Source: Pleurotus djamor (Eukaryota; Basidiomycota; Agaricomycetes; Agaricales; Pleurotaceae). From it: DNA of 64,000 bases. Below the pieces are notes generated by a model that saw only the letters and a program-made list of their open reading frames with translations, was not told the DNA's origin and did not search any database. Both the position numbers and the translations under genes were made by a program. Positions 48,921-59,700 of this stretch are shown piece after piece; the stretch's first letter is position 1, and every line of letters starts with the position of its first letter. The DNA lies in assembly GCA_029747585.1 (NCBI GenBank), contig JAPEVF010000147.1, positions 1 to 64,000 of the forward strand, read 5' to 3'.

Positions 48921-50924
48921 ATCCTATGTACGTTCCGTAAGTCCCTCCTCGTTCAGGAAACAAATCACAAATATATGACATACTCACAACAGGCATACTT
49001 CGCGACGCATCAGATGGTCTGGCGTCCGATAACTTGTATCTAAGTAAGCAAAAACAAGTGAGTGCGCAGCGAATCATCAATAACCAAAGATCCTGACATA
49101 CTCCATCCCTTGTTCCTTCAATGTGGGTCCATCCACACGCTGCGTACAAGGATCGATCCCCGTGTACCCAGCGTCGCCGACCTCGACGCCATGTGCCTAA
49201 ATAAAAAGGCAATCCAAATGTTAGCCCCTTCGTAACCGTCACACATCCGTCCGAAAAGCTTACCGAGTGTTTTCTCGAGCACAGCGCTGAGCTCCAGGGG
49301 TGGGCTGGAGACTTCGGGGTGACAAGGTCAGCTCGGTCGGTCGAGCACGAGATTCTGTGGGGTAGGTTGCATGGGGGTGAGTAAGAGGTCGAAGGAGTAG
49401 ACTTGGGGCCCCGCTCGTCGTCACTCACGATGCCCGACGCTTCCAAAGATAGGCACGTCAGCTCGGACATATCAAACTTTGGTCGATGCTTTGAGTCGCG
49501 TAATGAAGTCGGCCATAAATTTAAAATTGCGCACAATGTGATCAAGTCAGGTACTTTTTGATCGAGCGCCCTGATCGATTGATCGAGCCAATCAGAGGCA
49601 TCGGGGCCTGTTGCACTTGGTCACGGTTTGCTTCTCTCTCTCCCTCCCCCTCCCTCCCTCCCATGCTCGATACTGCCAGTGGAGTGCAGACTGTGCGTTT
49701 ACTTCTAGCTCTGCACTTGGTGTGGGCCCGACTGTCGCGCGACTTGCCTCCCAGATGCAGTGGATGGCCGACGAGGGAATGGGAGGGCTGCATTGTACTC
49801 TACAACAGTACGAGACCCGTTTCTGGTGAGTTTTCCAGCTACTGGCTTACTTATGGGGTCGTTCTGACTCGAATACTACCTTGCTACAGCTATCCCACCT
49901 ATTTGTGGCCTCTCCTCAGCCTGATCGGGCCTGAACGTTTGAACCCCCACCTGCCTAGGGTACAACGGGGAGACCCATGTCATTCTTGGTGAGTTCTACA
50001 CCCTGCACCTTGATACTGGGGTCGTTCTAACCCAATTTTCAGCTCGTTATACTGTCCCACAACTTCCGAGATCCCTGCTCGTACACAAGACCCTGTACCG
50101 ACCCCAGTCGCGCGCGATGGGCATGAATCATCTCGATTTCGGCGAGTAAGCTACCTATTCCCTCCATTCTTGAGGGTTCCTCTGACTCTTTTACTAGATT
50201 ATCATCCTGTTCTCCTGATCGTCATCCACCCCCTCGGCTGGGGGACGAGTAAGCATCAACCACCATTACAGTGGCTACGCGTTGGAGTCTGGATATTTCG
50301 CGGTTCACAGTAAGTCAACTCTCTTCGAGTGATTGGGCTCCACTCACCATCCTCTCTCTTCCCTCCGCCAGAACTCCTTCCCCGCTATTCATCCATACAG
50401 GCTCTTCCAGTATGAATACCCCATGTTTTCTCTACAAACCACATGAACTTACAAGTCCGATTTCCCTATCTTTCCATTTTCCGAGGCCCTTCTTTCTATT
50501 TCGCTCTCATTTCTAGCATTTTCCTTGCCATTTAATTTGAGTTCACGACTTTTCGCCTTTGCCTTCGCCATCTACTTCGACTTTGACTCTCTGACTGACC
50601 GACTTCAACTATCCGATACTGACTGACCGCTGTCGACACGAGTTCGACTCTCTGCTTTGACTTGGACTACAACCGACCGACCGACTTCAACACAAGTTCA
50701 ATTGTTATTATTTCTGCGCTGCTTCGCAAGGCATGTACCCACCCACACGCATCACCATCATCACCACCACCACCCCCTCCGAGATCTAGAGAAGATACAG
50801 CCCATTGGTCAGCCAGAGGCGACCAACTCGCATTGCAACCCCACCCTTTACATCACAATGAGGGTGCAACCAAACGACTTGCCAACCATATGCACATGTC
50901 CAACAACCCTTCCGCGGCCATCAA

Positions 50925-51640
50925 GAAAATCGAAAATCAGAAGAAATNAAAAAATTCAAACTCTCACCAAACTGGTTGTTTCAACGATGACGACAAAATT
51001 TCATCAAACCCTTCGCAAACTCGTCCAGGGCTACCCAGGAATTGCAGGACCATGATGGTATCGTTGCTGTACGTGGGCGTTTCGATGCGGATGAGATATC
51101 ATCAAGTTTTGTCAAGGGGGAAGGGTCCAAGGGAGGGCTAAGCCCGCACTATATTCATTTTTGTGAGTAATCTACATCCTTCAATCACTGTGGTACAACT
51201 CACCCTATGTACAGGTACACTACTCATCCTTCCCGCATCTCGTCCTCGCTCCCCACGAACCATAACGGCCTCTTCCTTATTCCCTTCCTCCCTCCCTGCG
51301 CCCTCCTCCTCCACACATCCCCCAGCCAACCAACACTCTCGGAAACGAATCTATGCGACTCACCAACCATCCATGAATATCAAGCACCCCCTTCCATCTA
51401 TGTCGCCGACCGAGAAAATTGAAAATTTGCGGAAATCCAAAGAAATNAAAAAAAATCTCAAAATCATCCCGAAGACAATTTTTTCGACGATAGCCAAACG
51501 ATGGCCGCAATTTTTTATCGAAGCCTTCCAAACCTCGGTCAAGAATTCCCCGCACCCATAGGACCATGGAGGTATCGCCTCTGGGCGGGCGCGTTTCGAT
51601 GCGAAGGAGATATGGTCGAATTTCGGGAGAGGGGGAGGGA
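50925..51640. repeat. Two diverged direct repeats of about 220 bp
   Basis: Segments 50925-51140 and 51405-51640 align by eye. Both hold GAAAAT(C/T)GAAAAT, AGAAAT followed by an N and an A run, GGACCATG, GTATCG, GGGCG and GTTTCGATGCG, in the same order and at similar spacing. Both copies have an N at the same place before the A run (50948 and 51447). Confidence 0.6.
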
Positions 51641-51844
51641 AGGCAGGTAGAAGGTCGTAATCATTGCCATTGGACACAGGGTAGCCAATACACCATCACC
51701 CATGTTTTATATATGTACCCTCAATAAACTTGTTTCTTCTATTCTTTCATGTGCTTGAGTTTTTTTTCAAGGGGCCGCCTCCGGGGTCAGTGTCAGACCA
51801 AGCTACTAATACTTTGATTCAGCACCTCGTAAGCATGGGAGAAG

Positions 51845-52110
51845 ATGACCATACAACATACTTCCTTGGGCATATAACCTTTCGATCAAACGGACAGGGT
51901 TCGATCGAGGAATCAAGTGATCTACACGGGAGGAGGAAAAACAAGAAATCGTCAATTAGTAAGTACCACGTCACTTATCGCCACTGAAGCCACTCACATA
52001 GACTTTGTATAGTGTCTATCATTGCTTTTCCAGTGTCCCTCTGGCGCTCCCAGCACTTTTCGAAAATTCCACCATGAGACGTCCTCCCTGGTCGAAATTC
52101 CAAAAACACA
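51845..52110. repeat. Dispersed repeat, copy 2
   Basis: Partner of 23020-23340 in the same orientation and order of shared strips. Between this copy and gene B lies about 675 bp with only one plausible short frame (52303-52485, +), which is not recognised. Confidence 0.45.
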
Positions 52111-52785
52111 TTCGATCCTCCCACAAACCAGGGACAGCATGCGCAGATGATGTGGTACTTTGGGGATGTACTCGGATTCGTCCAGTGTTTCGTCGTTGGT
52201 GAGTTATTCACGAATTTGCGGTTGGTCGGGTGACTGACATGCAATCATCACATCTGAAATACCCTAGTCAGGGCTCATTCAACGTCATCAGAGCGTGCAC
52301 GCGTGACCTATAACCTTCAAGGCCCAGCAAGAATCGGGCCAACATATCAAGGTTTGATGGCGGAAATCGAGATTCTGGGTCTGGAGGTGGGTAGGGCAAG
52401 GATTATCAAGAACACGATGTGGCCTTTCGTAAACTTGGGCAAATATGACGAGATGTTGTGGGAACTCGGGGATGTGGTTGGATAGGGCCACCGGTTTGGT
52501 GTTCCATGGGTATTGGCGGATTTGTGGGGTGCTGCGCAAAGAATCAAAGATAAGGTCTTGATTGGGCATGCTAGAACTTTGTGGACAGTCTGAAATGCTG
52601 TGTGGATGGCTTACCTTTGATGTACATCCATCAGGTCATTCGTTTCATTGAGATTGTGTGTAGGAATCAAGATTCTATGTGAGGAGATGGAAAGGTGAAA
52701 AAGCGATAATCAGTGAGCAAATCATCATACGGGTGCCTTCAATCTTGGCACATACCTTCGGCCTCGTAACCTTGGCGTGAAACGC

Positions 52786-55359
52786 CTACAAACCAAGTTT
52801 CCTAGGAGGCAGCGCGAGCTCAGAAGCATAACTCGTATCTTTATCGGAAGGGAGTTCAACATCCTTTAGCTCGCGAGTTCGAGGGCGTTTCTGGCGTGAC
52901 AACGAGATTTGGGGGTTGAGAAATGTCTCATCGAATCCAACAACGCCAAAATCTCGGCGTTGGCGGGCAGAGGGAAGTGAGATGTCCTCTGCGTCTTTAG
53001 ACTTCCCCTTGCTTCTCGGTTGGTCACCGTCCATCCGGATTGACTGTAAAGGTTCTTCAGCACCCTGATTCTCGCCCAAACGTTCCATATCACTTTCTTC
53101 TCCAACACCCACGCCGTCCTCGCTTCTGAGCAGCTACCGCTTTAGTCTGCTCAAGCGCAACATGCAGCCCCTTCTTTCTCCAACGCCTCTCTCTCCAGCT
53201 CCAATGCCAATCTTTCTCCATCCAGAGCGGCTTCTCGCTCGGCACGGGAAGGGGAGGATGATGGACCCTCAGTTCCCGATGTTGACCCCACGCTGGCTCT
53301 GTGCACAGCGAAACGCTTCGAGAAGTCTTCATTCACCCTGTTGAGTTCCATGCATCGTCGTCTCAATATTTCCTTATCCTTCTTCAACAATTCCTTCTCA
53401 ACCATCAGGTCTTGTTTCTCTTGGACAGCCAGCGTCGGTACCAGAACCACCGGGTGGGTGGCGGCAAGCTGAGCGTTCGGGATANGCGCAATGGAGGATG
53501 GTCTTGTATTGGGGTGAGAAGCATGTCAAGACAAAACATAACGAGTGCGTACAAGGGTCTTCCCCTGCAACGGACGCGCTGGGTTGTCAGAACTCTGAGT
53601 CTGGTCCTCTCTTTGATGGATAAGAGGGACATCAACTACTGTCTCCGAGCCCCCGTCTACACCGCTTCCCAATAGCTTCACGATGACAGCGTTCAACCCT
53701 TCCGACTTGGAACGCAACTCGACGAGCACCCCCCCCCCCATTTCCTCTGCCCGCACCTTAGCCTCCTCTCCCCTCTTGGCCAAATCGCGATTCCGCTTTA
53801 AGAGATCTGAATTCTCGCTCCGCAGCGACCCAACAAATCCATGGATCTTTTGGCAAGCGTCGTCACAGTGGTTGTCGGTCTTTCGACGTTCCCGATCAAC
53901 GACGGTGGACTTCACCTCGTCAAGCTGTTCCATAATCCCCGTGAGCCTTGCATTCACCATGGTTGAAAGCTTCTTCTCGCTCCTTCTCTGACAACTCTTC
54001 ACCAAAACGAGATCTTGGTGTACTTCGTCCAGCCTTTGAGCTGTCTCTTGAGCTTTCTTTACTAGATTTGCTGTGATCGCTTCAGTTGCATTGGCGAAAA
54101 TCTCATACACAGCCCTCTTTTCGATCTTCAACTCCTTCACCCTGTCTTCTAGTCTCGCAATTTCCCCCGTCAATTTCGTCCTCCTCTCCTTCAACACCAT
54201 CTCGCCCATCTTCGCAGTTAAAACCCTTTTTTTCCTCAGAAAGGGCATGCTGCATCTCTTCCTTGTCCTTCACGGCTTCCTCTTTCTCCCTTATCAGCGA
54301 CGCACGCTCTGAGACCAAGCGTGATTTCGCTTCAGTGAGTGCAGCAATAGTCTGCTTGGGCACTTTCCTCTCTTTCTTCTTCTTCGCTAAGTTTGAGCCC
54401 GCGCGCAGCTGGAGATCCTGGTCTTGACCGGAGGTGGGGACAGAGAGGTGCGCTTAGTTGCGGATCGGGAAGTTGTCATTACTGTGGCCTGTTGGATTGG
54501 TAGATTGGTTGGAAGAATCAGATTGAAGGCCATTGATCGTGGTAGCAAAGGTTACAGGAGGAGGCGGTCGAGTAGGAAGGGGTTTTGTTGAGGTTGACGG
54601 GGTCAGGCAAGGCCGCTGGTCCCATGGTACCAGCAGAAGAACAGACCGCAGAAGCGCCACAGGTACCCGAACCGTAACAAGAAATTGTCATTCGTCTGGC
54701 TTCTCGCGTTATTGGAGGTGGAAGAACCACATTCTTGGTTACAGGCTGTTTTCCGCTTCCCAATTCGGCCACTTTTGCAGCTGTCGCGAGTGATTCGTCA
54801 CTGACACTCTTCCCAGTGGCTTGAACGTGACAAGCGCCATCGAGCGTACCGCGAGCCGTGGGACGGCTGCGAGGGATAGTAAGGTCGCAGACGACTCCTG
54901 GGGCCTCTGGGCAGCTCGTCTTCTGTTGTGGAGCGTTGCTAGAGGTAGGTGTGGCAGATGATATGGTAGAGTTGACGGACTTCTTGACTACCGGAGTCTT
55001 CAGCGTCGCCGCCAGTGTCAATGGAGGACGTTACCACTTGAGGAAGTCACGTCAATAAGGAAAGTGCAAATGTAAGCCAGATCGACTGACCTGCTGAATA
55101 CAGTTTTCTTGGGATGAGGTATGGGTCAACGGGTTCTTTATCAGAGCGTGTTCGTTCCCAATGTTACGGCGACCATGCGCTCCATCATTGTTTGGGTCTC
55201 CAGTCTTCCTAGATGAGCTGACTTCCTTCGAACCGCCACCTCTCAAGTCCGCCATCCCGGTATCCTTCCACTCTTTCAACCAAGCGTCATACGTCTCGCC
55301 CGATATTCCGAATTTACAATCATAGCCTTCCTGAATGCCATAACACTCGAGCAATTGCG
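52786..55359 (-). pseudogene. Coiled-coil gene B, truncated and frameshifted paralogue of gene A
   Basis: On the minus strand the order of gene A is kept: a FGISGETYDAWLKEW block (55325-55250), a Ser/Thr/Pro-rich part (55021-54460), the coiled coil (54363-53540), the second helical exon (53450-53151) and the basic C-terminus (53112-52786, with DTSYASELALPPRK against DTSYNSELALPTRK in gene A). It is about 1.7 kb shorter than gene A. A frame change occurs at an A7 run (54226-54232), another near the N at 53485, and others between blocks, so no continuous protein is encoded as read. The first exon with the CxxC motif is absent; upstream sequence is Helitron-derived instead. Confidence 0.7.
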
Positions 55360-55850
55360 TTGTGTAGCGCAGCAGCAAATCATTGTGACTCATTGAGTCC
55401 ACCCGTTTCGCTATCGATGACTGCATTACTTTCCAAAAGGACGGCAGGTTGAATATCTGGTGCTATGGGTGAGACACATTTCAGCTGCGCTGAATCGGTG
55501 GCTTACCTTCTGGTATACTTTCATCACCGTCTCCATCTACTGGATCTTGACTCGGTACATAGCCTGCATGCTCTCGTTCAACGGCGTCTTCATCGTCGGA
55601 ATGTCGCACAACGGCAAGCAGCTCATTGGGGACCCCATTCTCGGGAAGGGTAACCAACACGTCTGGATCGATATAAATCCGCGGATATAACGGATTATTT
55701 GCCTGTAGCCATCGAAGAGCATCTACTCTAGCACGCGTTGACAGCGAACATCGAAATGGGCAGCAAGCGCCTTAGTTGGAAGATCCTTATATCCAACAAA
55801 GGTGATTCCAATGGTTGCGCTGAGTATCGCGAGCGGCCGAGGAAAGGATG
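55360..55850 (-). pseudogene. Internal fragment of a Helitron RepHel gene
   Basis: The reverse complement aligns with 8224-8708 of the Helitron gene, including the intron at 8562-8611 and the exon that follows it. Matching landmarks include CACTCGCGATACTCAGCGC or near variants, and GGAAAGTAATGCAGTCATCGA. Identity looks around 85-90 percent by eye. It contains no catalytic motif. The left edge joins gene B and the right edge joins the F-box copy. Confidence 0.8.
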
Positions 55851-57262
55851 CGAATGCTTCGAACTAGACTGGAACATCCAAACCGTTGGCGCACCACGTA
55901 GGTTCAACGAGATGATTATAGAGGAGGCCGTGTATCTGATAGTCCGCATGAACAGCGTTGCGATGGGCAATGATGCGATGAGCTCGGAGCAGGTTGGTGT
56001 AGGGACTGATAAGTGAGTGAGGAGTAAGGATGCTCATGGCTGCGGTATTTCGCTGGGCGAGAACGGGTCATAGCACATAATTTGAGGTACTTTTGGTTAT
56101 GGTGACAGTTTTCTGATTGGAGGATCAGAAAAGTGCTCTTAGAGAATATTGTTGTGTTGACTGACCTGACGCGAGGATAGTATTTTTACTTGCGAGGCTT
56201 GGCGTCGGCAAACATCCTCTTCCGAAACAACATAGAAGCCACAAGCCTGGAAGAAGAGTGCCATGAGGTAGGCTAGGCCAAATGGAACCGCAACTTGAAG
56301 CTGTGAAACGGCCTCGTCTGCATTTAGAGCAATGCCTAGAGTCAGTCTTCCAAAACAGACCGCATTCAGCGTCCCTAGCTTGGAAAAGAAAGTGCTGACA
56401 TGTCCCGAGGAAGGGCGTTATTGATCGAATGACACGCGCTCGTACAACATTCTGCACGGAAGAGAGGCAAGGACTCCTATGTCCGAGAGGGTAGTGATGT
56501 CGCAAAGGAGTTCCAACGGAATGACCGATTGAACAAATCCAGTGGAGATTGGTGGAAGGAGCGGATGGGGTGACCTGCGTTTCAGGAAGTTCAGTCCAGC
56601 AAGTGTGAAAAAGGTCTTGACGTTGGGAACGTTGCGGAAACTGTGTGTATGTTACATTGTTATTGAATTGCAGGTTTCATGGAGAAGATGGACAAGTCCT
56701 CACCAAGGCATGAGGTGATATAAATAATAACAGGGCCTTGTCCGCGTTCGTGTTATTCTTGGGAAGACCATCGAGGTCATGGGCGATAATACCGTTCCCT
56801 TGAAATGGAAGAGCTGAGTGCATTAAGCTGGCCATCGCGCTATTACGTCTAAGAGGTGCCGTTGGATTGAGTTCTTGTTCAAATATGAGGGTGGAGTAGT
56901 GACTTCATCAAAAAGCGGGTGTCCTTTGATAATGATGTATCCTGAGCTGGCGTCAACAACACGCTTGCGATGAATCTATACTACACAGTCAGATGGGGAG
57001 ATGATCAAGTCTTGACCCTTACGTCTATTTCGATGTCTGGAAAACTATCGATATCGCATGCTCGTACTTTCTTCATGTCGATGTACGACGGGATACGGTG
57101 GGTTCTCTCTTCTGGTGTTCGCTTGATGTTCGCACGAGCGGGCAGTGTTGAGGGCTGCGAAGAGGAATGTGCAGAGAGGGAATAGTTCATTGTAGGTTGG
57201 CCGGTTGCGTCGAAGGGGGCGCTGTACAAGGCAAACATGCGTCTCTCCTCTCCATAACACAT
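55851..57262 (-). pseudogene. F-box-like gene, broken inverted copy
   Basis: The minus strand follows the gene at 3507-4844 exon by exon. The first exon carries TPEERTHRIPSYIDMKKVRA. In the second exon a deletion of about 10 bp shifts the frame. The F-box region has further shifts, so it cannot make the full protein. The copy extends further upstream (57262-57200) into sequence that matches 2710-2790 of the left arm. It ends abruptly at the junction with the Helitron fragment. Confidence 0.75.
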
Positions 57263-57839
57263 ATCCGCTCGAATGCGCGTGTCGAGTGGTTGAATTTCGG
57301 CCGGATAGGGTGTGGAAGTAGGTGAATATATTTACGAATGGATGATTACGCCACTACGCGTGAAAGTGTAACGGTTGAGGAGGCACGTGTGTCGTGGACG
57401 CGCTCTTGTCATGAGAGGATAGGCAGATTTGTCGTCTGTTAAATATTATGATTCATGAACGGCCGCTTGGCGACAGACAAGTGTCGCCAACAAGGGTCCA
57501 GTTTTGAAAAGTCGACGCAAGGCTTGGAAAGCCAAGGATGTCATGTGACTGGGCGCCTGTAGGACTTGGGGTCTTTTTTCAATTTGGGCCTTTTAAATTT
57601 CAGCATTTCCCCCACCTCCATGCTCGAGAACGGTGGCTACGGAAAACCACCGTAGAAATACACAAGAATTACTGGCAATATCCAGCGGGCCTGGTATCAT
57701 CGCCCCGGCTACGGCTTGGATAGGGGATGTCAGGAGATTGAAGAGGGGACAGGAACAGCCAGAGCCAAGATCGAAACCAAAAAACCCGACGCCAACCTTG
57801 GCATCGCTGCCGCGGCGCGAACTAGTTCGCGACGAGCTG

Positions 57840-58135
57840 CAGATATACTCTATTTACGGTCCGATTTTATTTCAAGTTTTGTCGCGCATCTCAACAGCTG
57901 TATCTCGTGTTGGTTGAGGGAAAGCCGCGCAACGGTGGGTGGGATGGTGTGGTGTCCGACTACGCGACAGGACGTGCAGAAGTCAAGATGTTGCGCGAGA
58001 AGGTGGACGCGATCACCGAATTCCAAAGCGTCTCCACTCTGCGCAGGACCCCCACAGTTCGTCGATCTGACTGTGGCTGAAGAGGAAGGGGTATCGGAGG
58101 ATGAGGGAGCCGATATGAATGCCTGGGGTGGGTAA
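57840..58135 (+). pseudogene. Broken copy of the hypothetical gene at 1468-1860
   Basis: The plus strand encodes LYLVLVEGKPRNGGWDG and EKVDAITEFQSVSTLRR, then shifts frame and resumes with PPQFVDLTVAEEEGVSEDEG. The same order is found on the minus strand at 1860-1490. It marks the outer end of the inverted duplicate. Confidence 0.6.
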
Positions 58136-59339
58136 AAGGTCCAGGAAGAGTGAGCGATCCAACAGTTATCGCCTAGTTCTACGATTGTTACGCATCATGC
58201 TTCTATACTATTACTACTGGCAAACCTCGCAAGCAAGGCTTTTTTGACGACGCAGGCAAACGCAAACTCCTCCACTTAACCACTCAATATCAATTCCTGC
58301 TTGCCCTACCTTCATCACTTCTTACTCGTCTGTTCCTCCATGCTCGGCTTCTTTCCCTTCTACCTATCCTCGCTCACACAAATCCCGGAAGGAAAGACTA
58401 TGTGCCCATCAGTCGCCTAAAAACACTGATCGCGTGACCCAAAACAACCATAACCTTTCTCGCCAATTCCCTTGTAACGAACGGGTCATCCTGGGACTCA
58501 TATTCTGCGATTTCTTCCATTTCAAGGTGCGCCGTTTCTCGAGGTACATACATACCCGCAGCAGAACCCAAGCAACACCATCTGTGTCAAGAATTCAGAT
58601 GGCGATTGGCGAAGTGAGGGGTTAGGAGAGGATAGGAGAAAGCCTTATTTTCTTTGCATCAAGACAGTACGCCCGCATGAAGAATTCCAAGAGCAATACG
58701 TGCAAATGGATGGCAAAAATATGGGAGGATATCGGCGCCTGACATTGACAAGCAGGTGGTGTAGGCTCGATCAAGAGATCGACGACGTACAAGGGCACTG
58801 CGAGAGACGGTCGAGGGTGGTATACAAGTATTGAAACAGTTGGGTGTACGATGACTCGGACCTAGCGAGAACCATGGTGTTTATCGACTCGTTGGTAATG
58901 AGATATGGCCAGGCCCTGGTCGGCTAAATTTCACCAGCCTGTTGAGGGGACGACCCAAAGACGTCAATACGTCCAAATAACGACTTGCCCGTCTCTGATA
59001 AAACAACCTGCATTAGGAGGTAATCAGTATACCCTCTCACCCATGCTCAGAACTACCCGACTATTTCAGTGAACTGCATCATGTATACCCGGAGGACATC
59101 AGACTCCGGCTTGCTACCTGGTTGGGCAGAACGGTATATTGATTCAGTCGGAGGGAACCAATATGAGTACCTCTTCACCAGGCCAAGTTTTCCTGGGCCC
59201 CGGGTGTCATCAGCGAATTGGTCGTCTCCAGTCGTTGGCCACGCGAGTTTGCTTGGTGTTGTTTGGGGTGTCGGAGAGTGAAAGGCAAACTCGCTGTCTT
59301 GCTGAGTTCAAAAAAGAAGCGCTGGTTACGAGCCTACGG
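58136..59339. other. No gene recognised
   Basis: Only short unsupported frames. Confidence 0.35.
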
Positions 59340-59700
59340 AAGCTCGCCGCGCAAACATTTCAAACCTTTCCGAGCCCAAATCTGCAGATACTACGGCGTT
59401 GGCCCCCTTATGGACCGCGGTTCCAGGGGAGAGGACACAATGGAGCCGTGGCTCTACCTCTCCATGGCCCAACGCTTGTTGAGTCGTAGTATCGTCGTTG
59501 CAAACTGGCATTTGATTCCTCTGTTCAGGCCAACGCGGCTCTCTGTATACCGTTCTCTACCCTCACACACTTTTCCACACTTTTAACCTCTCAATAAACA
59601 AGTCGAAGAGTCTTTTGAAGTGAGGTGCCTCCGACCAAGCCGCTCTTTCCTGTCGTTGTTTTCTTACCCCAGACTCCCAGGACCATTTCGTGCAATTGAC
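59340..59700 (+). repeat. Dispersed repeat, inverted partner of 23950-24300
   Basis: Very similar to the reverse complement of 23950-24300 over its first 200 bp, then more diverged. One reading frame across it is open (59218-59586), but the same frame is not preserved in the partner. Confidence 0.6.

Larger units (their letters stand above)
43746..51840. other. Gene-poor region of diverged repeats and splice-like signals
   Basis: No protein family is recognised over about 8 kb. The region holds many GTRAGT-like donors and TAG/CAG acceptors 50-120 bp apart on both strands, six of the window's fourteen N bases, and several internal repeats listed separately. It could be a set of decayed multi-exon genes or a graveyard of small elements. 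Frames such as 46455-46027 and 49545-48610 on the minus strand are uninterrupted but featureless. Confidence 0.4.

Noticed and set aside
49145..49170. Possible tRNA B-box (GGATCGATCCC)
   Set aside because: No matching A-box or cloverleaf stems are present around it; no tRNA gene could be supported anywhere in the window.
49600..49680. CT/CCCT-rich tract as a possible telomeric or satellite repeat
   Set aside because: The units are irregular and short; it looks like ordinary pyrimidine-rich sequence.
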